From an uncultured Cytophagaceae bacterium (GTDB taxonomy: Bacteria; Bacteroidota; Bacteroidia; Cytophagales; Spirosomataceae): 8,768 nucleotides of DNA. This document shows positions 6,201 to 8,768 of the stretch, piece by piece. Location: contig CAILUB010000156.1 of the NCBI GenBank assembly GCA_903837305.1, positions 1 through 8,768 of the forward strand. Reading direction: 5' to 3'. Below the pieces are notes generated by a model. That model did no database searches and was not told the DNA's origin. It saw nothing but the letters and a program-made list of their open reading frames with translations. How positions within the stretch are numbered: position 1 is the stretch's first letter; each line of letters begins with the position of its first letter. A program made the position numbers and the translations under genes.

Positions 6201-6856
6201 AGAAAGATTCAAATAATGACGAAGTAGTATTTGGTGGGCTTAGTTTAGTAATATTGATTTTGTCATTTTATGTCCTTATCTCCCTGGTTATAACAACCTT
6301 TTTTAGTGTCACACCTGAAATTCAAAAGATTTTATCACAAATAGATAACTTTATTTGTATCGTCTTTTTAATCGAATTCTTTTACAGATTTTACAAGGCA
6401 CCTAATAAATTACAGTTTTTAAAATGGGGTTGGATTGATTTAATCTCCAGTATACCTTTTATCGACTTCCTGAGGGTAGGTCGAGTATTAAGGCTTTTAA
6501 GGTTAGTTAGAATATTGAGGGCTTTTAAATCAATGAAGCATATTGTAGAACATGTTTATAAAGATAAATCCAAAGGATTACTATCAACTGTTGGTGTAAT
6601 TGCTTTTCTTATGGTTTTGTTTTCGTCAGTAACTATTCTTCAGGTAGAAACTGCACCTAATAGTAATATAAAAACAGCAGAAGATGCATTATGGTGGTCA
6701 TATACTACTTTGACCACGGTTGGTTATGGAGATAAATACCCAGTAACCACTGAAGGTAGAATCATAGCCGCCATTTTAATGACCACTGGGGTAGGGCTTT
6801 GTGGGACTTTCGCAGGTTATATTGCCTCTATTTTACTGGCTAAAAATGAAAAATAG
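6194..6856 (+). CDS. Six-helix voltage-gated potassium channel (ion transporter family)
   Basis: This 220-residue inner-membrane protein has the full Kv layout. S1 is about residues 12-37, S2 51-67 and S3 79-90. S4 (91-110) carries arginines at every third position: R94, R97, R100, R103, R106 and R109. S5 is about 129-150. The pore helix and filter (164-180) contain TTLTTVGYGD, the potassium selectivity signature, and S6 is about 189-214. The protein stops about six residues after S6, so there is no RCK or cyclic-nucleotide domain; voltage alone would gate it. The length fits minimal bacterial Kv channels. Known relatives form tetramers that pass potassium on depolarisation. The ATG overlaps the end of the small secreted protein gene by seven bases, a sign of coupled translation. 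The 3' end lies nine bases from the converging AAA+ gene with no terminator between. No key residue is missing. Confidence 0.93.
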   Translation: MVKKDSNNDEVVFGGLSLVILILSFYVLISLVITTFFSVTPEIQKILSQIDNFICIVFLIEFFYRFYKAPNKLQFLKWGWIDLISSIPFIDFLRVGRVLRLLRLVRILRAFKSMKHIVEHVYKDKSKGLLSTVGVIAFLMVLFSSVTILQVETAPNSNIKTAEDALWWSYTTLTTVGYGDKYPVTTEGRIIAAILMTTGVGLCGTFAGYIASILLAKNEK

Positions 6857-6865
6857 CTTGATGAT

Positions 6866-8768
6866 TTAGAAGTTGATATCTTCCTTTTCAATCGTAGTAA
6901 GTAGCTCTTTTGTGATTTTATCACTTTTAGCAATTCTATTTGATAGGTTTTCTATAGACTTCTCGAATGTGTTTCTAACAAATCTGCCGTTTCCAAAACT
7001 TTCATCTCTTGAATTATAAGCTGATTCAAATTGTGATTGGAGATATTGTTCAGCCTCATTACTAATCGTGTAATCAGAACCTTGGCACATTTTATGATAG
7101 ATACTAATCATGTCTTTAGGTGCAAAATCTTCAAAATGGATGTATCGATTGAATCTTGATTTTAAACCTGGATTCATGTCAATGAAGTCTTTCATTTTAT
7201 CGGAATATCCGGCTACAATGACTATTAAGTTGTCTCTGTTGTCTTCCATTCTTTTCAATAATGTAGCTATTGCTTCTTTACCGAAATCCTCAGAACTTCC
7301 AGTTGATAGGGAATATGCTTCATCAATGAATAAGACTCCTCCCATTGATTCATCTACAAGTTTATCAACTTTTACTGCAGTTTGACCTACATATTCTGCT
7401 ATCATGCCAGCCCTGTCTGTTTCTACCAATTGCCCTGTATCAATCACATCTAATGACCTAAATATGTTGGCCAAGACCCTTGCAACAGTTGTTTTTCCTG
7501 TACCAGGTGAACCAGTAAAAACGCAGTGGTAAGAGATGTCATTTTGTTTTAGACCATGTTTTTCTCGTTCTTTTTGAATCTTTACAAAGTTTATAAGCGA
7601 GTTAACTTCTTGTTTAACACCTTCAAGTCCTACCATGTCATTAAGCTCCTTTAAAGCTGCTTCCAATGTAGGCTGATCCATTTTCTTATCCATTTTCTTC
7701 TTTCCTGTTTTCTGTGTGCTTTTCGGATTAAGCATCTTGAAAATTCCATTTAAAGCCTTTTCTTCCTCTGGGGTTACCACATTATCAGATTTAGTTAATA
7801 CTGATGCTACCCTATATAAAAAAGCACTGTACTCGTCACTTTGGCTAAAGTTTGAAAGTCGTAAAATGGATGGTAATGAGAATACCTCTTCTTCCTTTTT
7901 ATTGTTGATACTAACATTGATTGGATTGCTATTTTTACCAAAGCCCAAACATGATGAATATACTTTAGCGAGTTTACTGTTATTAGAATCTCCTATTAAT
8001 TTATCATAGGATTGATTATTGATGAAATCAGCATCTTCGCCAAGTAATTCTGCCGAAATTGAAACCAGTACTGCCTTTTGGATCTTATTATCTCCAAATT
8101 CTTCAAGAAGTAGATTGTAGACCTTTGAAATATCAAACAACAAACAAATTTGAAGGATTTCTTTATAATCTTGAATTTCACTCTCTTTTGAGTGTTTTTT
8201 AAGAAACTCATTTACCTCTGAGCTTTCTAATAAAAGGTTATAGAGTTTAGTAATTTGTACTTTAAGGTCACCTATAAGACTCCAGTATTCGTCTTTATTA
8301 GTTAATTCTGTTTCAGTGCTGGTCGAATTTATTCTAGGATTTACAATTATTGAATTCGATGACATCAACTTGAAAAGGGAATTCTTGTCATGAATCAATT
8401 CATATTTAGAGTACAAACAAATAGGTAAAGCAGGATTATAAGAATGCCTTTGGTCAGCACTTCCATCTTTGTTTGCATATTTATAAGTATAGCTTTCAAT
8501 GGTCAAGTTTGAGGTATCTTTCTCAGTTTCGATGAAACGAGATTGATTACTTTCTAACACTAAACGTTTGTAGTCAATAAGTTCATATTCTTTTGAATTA
8601 ACGATTAACAATGCATCGGGGAAAAAGAAGTAACCAATGTTATTGATGTTAAGATTGGGTATCTTAACATTGCAACTTATGTTTGGATAAGGTAAAGAGT
8701 CAAATGTAGGTTTAATTTCAACTCTATTTATTGAGTTATCTGCTCCAGAACTCTTTTTTAGATTATGA
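6866..8768 (-). CDS. AAA+ ATPase of CbxX/SpoVK type with TerB-like and DUF4236-partner-like segments (N-terminus outside window)
   Basis: The frame is open from the stop at 6868-6866 to the right edge, about 633 codons. Residues below are counted from the codon at 8611. The C-terminal AAA+ module (about 318-581) has LNDMVGLEGVKQEV, Walker A GSPGTGKTT (367-375), Walker B VLFIDEAY (426-433), VIVAGY (464-469), an arginine-finger-type SRFNR (485-489) and GNGRFVRN (540-547). This is the CbxX/CfqX, SpoVK and EccA-like group of ring-forming remodelling ATPases. Before it, SAFLYRVASVLTKSDNVVTP and EEEKALNGI (262-290) resemble the helical TerB fold. The first part, from 52 codons upstream through IGYFFFPDALLIVN, SRFIE, YKYANKDGSADQRHSYNPAL and PICLY, resembles a domain I remember from DUF4236-containing proteins. 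A TTG at 8611 could be taken as a start but coding clearly continues upstream. Partner and substrate are unknown. The gene converges on the potassium channel. Confidence 0.92.
   Translation of the reverse strand, partial: HNLKKSSGADNSINRVEIKPTFDSLPYPNISCNVKIPNLNINNIGYFFFPDALLIVNSKEYELIDYKRLVLESNQSRFIETEKDTSNLTIESYTYKYANKDGSADQRHSYNPALPICLYSKYELIHDKNSLFKLMSSNSIIVNPRINSTSTETELTNKDEYWSLIGDLKVQITKLYNLLLESSEVNEFLKKHSKESEIQDYKEILQICLLFDISKVYNLLLEEFGDNKIQKAVLVSISAELLGEDADFINNQSYDKLIGDSNNSKLAKVYSSCLGFGKNSNPINVSINNKKEEEVFSLPSILRLSNFSQSDEYSAFLYRVASVLTKSDNVVTPEEEKALNGIFKMLNPKSTQKTGKKKMDKKMDQPTLEAALKELNDMVGLEGVKQEVNSLINFVKIQKEREKHGLKQNDISYHCVFTGSPGTGKTTVARVLANIFRSLDVIDTGQLVETDRAGMIAEYVGQTAVKVDKLVDESMGGVLFIDEAYSLSTGSSEDFGKEAIATLLKRMEDNRDNLIVIVAGYSDKMKDFIDMNPGLKSRFNRYIHFEDFAPKDMISIYHKMCQGSDYTISNEAEQYLQSQFESAYNSRDESFGNGRFVRNTFEKSIENLSNRIAKSDKITKELLTTIEKEDINF

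Noticed and set aside
7996..8211. Minus-strand frame inside the AAA+ gene
   Set aside because: It overlaps the long coding frame in another register, is full of basic and aromatic residues from AT-rich antisense codons, and shows no family motif.
8609..8611. TTG at 8611 as the start of the AAA+ gene
   Set aside because: The frame continues without a stop to the window edge, and the upstream 52 codons read as sensible protein matching a remembered domain, so this is an internal leucine.
1..8768. CRISPR array, tRNA, rRNA, transposase or integrase
   Set aside because: I saw no regularly spaced repeats, no cloverleaf-like sequence and no recombinase motif in any long frame; the only exact long repeat is the 19-base pair in the nuclease gene.

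Overview
The window looks like an accessory stretch of a Bacteroidota chromosome, probably from the Cytophagales or Sphingobacteriales side. The signs are a carboxypeptidase-regulatory-domain protein with a signal peptide, a Tat-exported Gfo/Idh/MocA oxidoreductase, a small His-rich N-terminal membrane protein of a type common in this phylum, A-rich translation starts with few Shine-Dalgarno sites, and moderate to low GC. The phylum call is fairly firm; anything finer is a guess from memory of protein families.

Layout. 1-193 (-) is the start of a small membrane protein that runs off the left edge. 362-948 (+) is a toxin-first HigBA-type toxin-antitoxin pair, with a similar GTTGC/GCAAC hairpin on each side. 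1105-3903 (-) holds two ordinary envelope/metabolic genes, an exported carboxypeptidase-regulatory-domain protein and a Tat-exported sugar-type oxidoreductase, each followed by its own terminator hairpin. 4033-4284 (+) is a very short basic lipoprotein. It converges on 4302-4613 (-), a small exported membrane protein gene broken by a single in-frame stop codon.

From about 4640 to the right edge the DNA is visibly more AT-rich. This part holds a DUF1016/YhcG-type PDDEXK nuclease (4844-5821), a small secreted basic protein (5958-6200) overlapping a six-helix voltage-gated potassium channel gene (6194-6856), and, converging on these, a large AAA+ ATPase of the CbxX/SpoVK type (6866 to beyond 8768). 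The ATPase reading frame stays open to the window edge, so its N-terminus is missing here. Its visible N-terminal segment resembles a domain I recall from DUF4236-containing proteins.

The most notable points are: (1) the two tiny secreted proteins at 4033 and 5958 are homologous to each other, and the second is translationally overlapped with the channel; (2) the nuclease gene carries the same 19-base palindrome-containing sequence twice, 183 bases apart and in frame; (3) the ATPase combines a DUF4236-partner-like segment, a TerB-like segment and an AAA+ motor; (4) a one-base nonsense change explains the broken gene at 4302-4613. A nuclease, a channel and an AAA+ protein together are compatible with a stress or defence locus, but nothing in the sequence proves that they act together.
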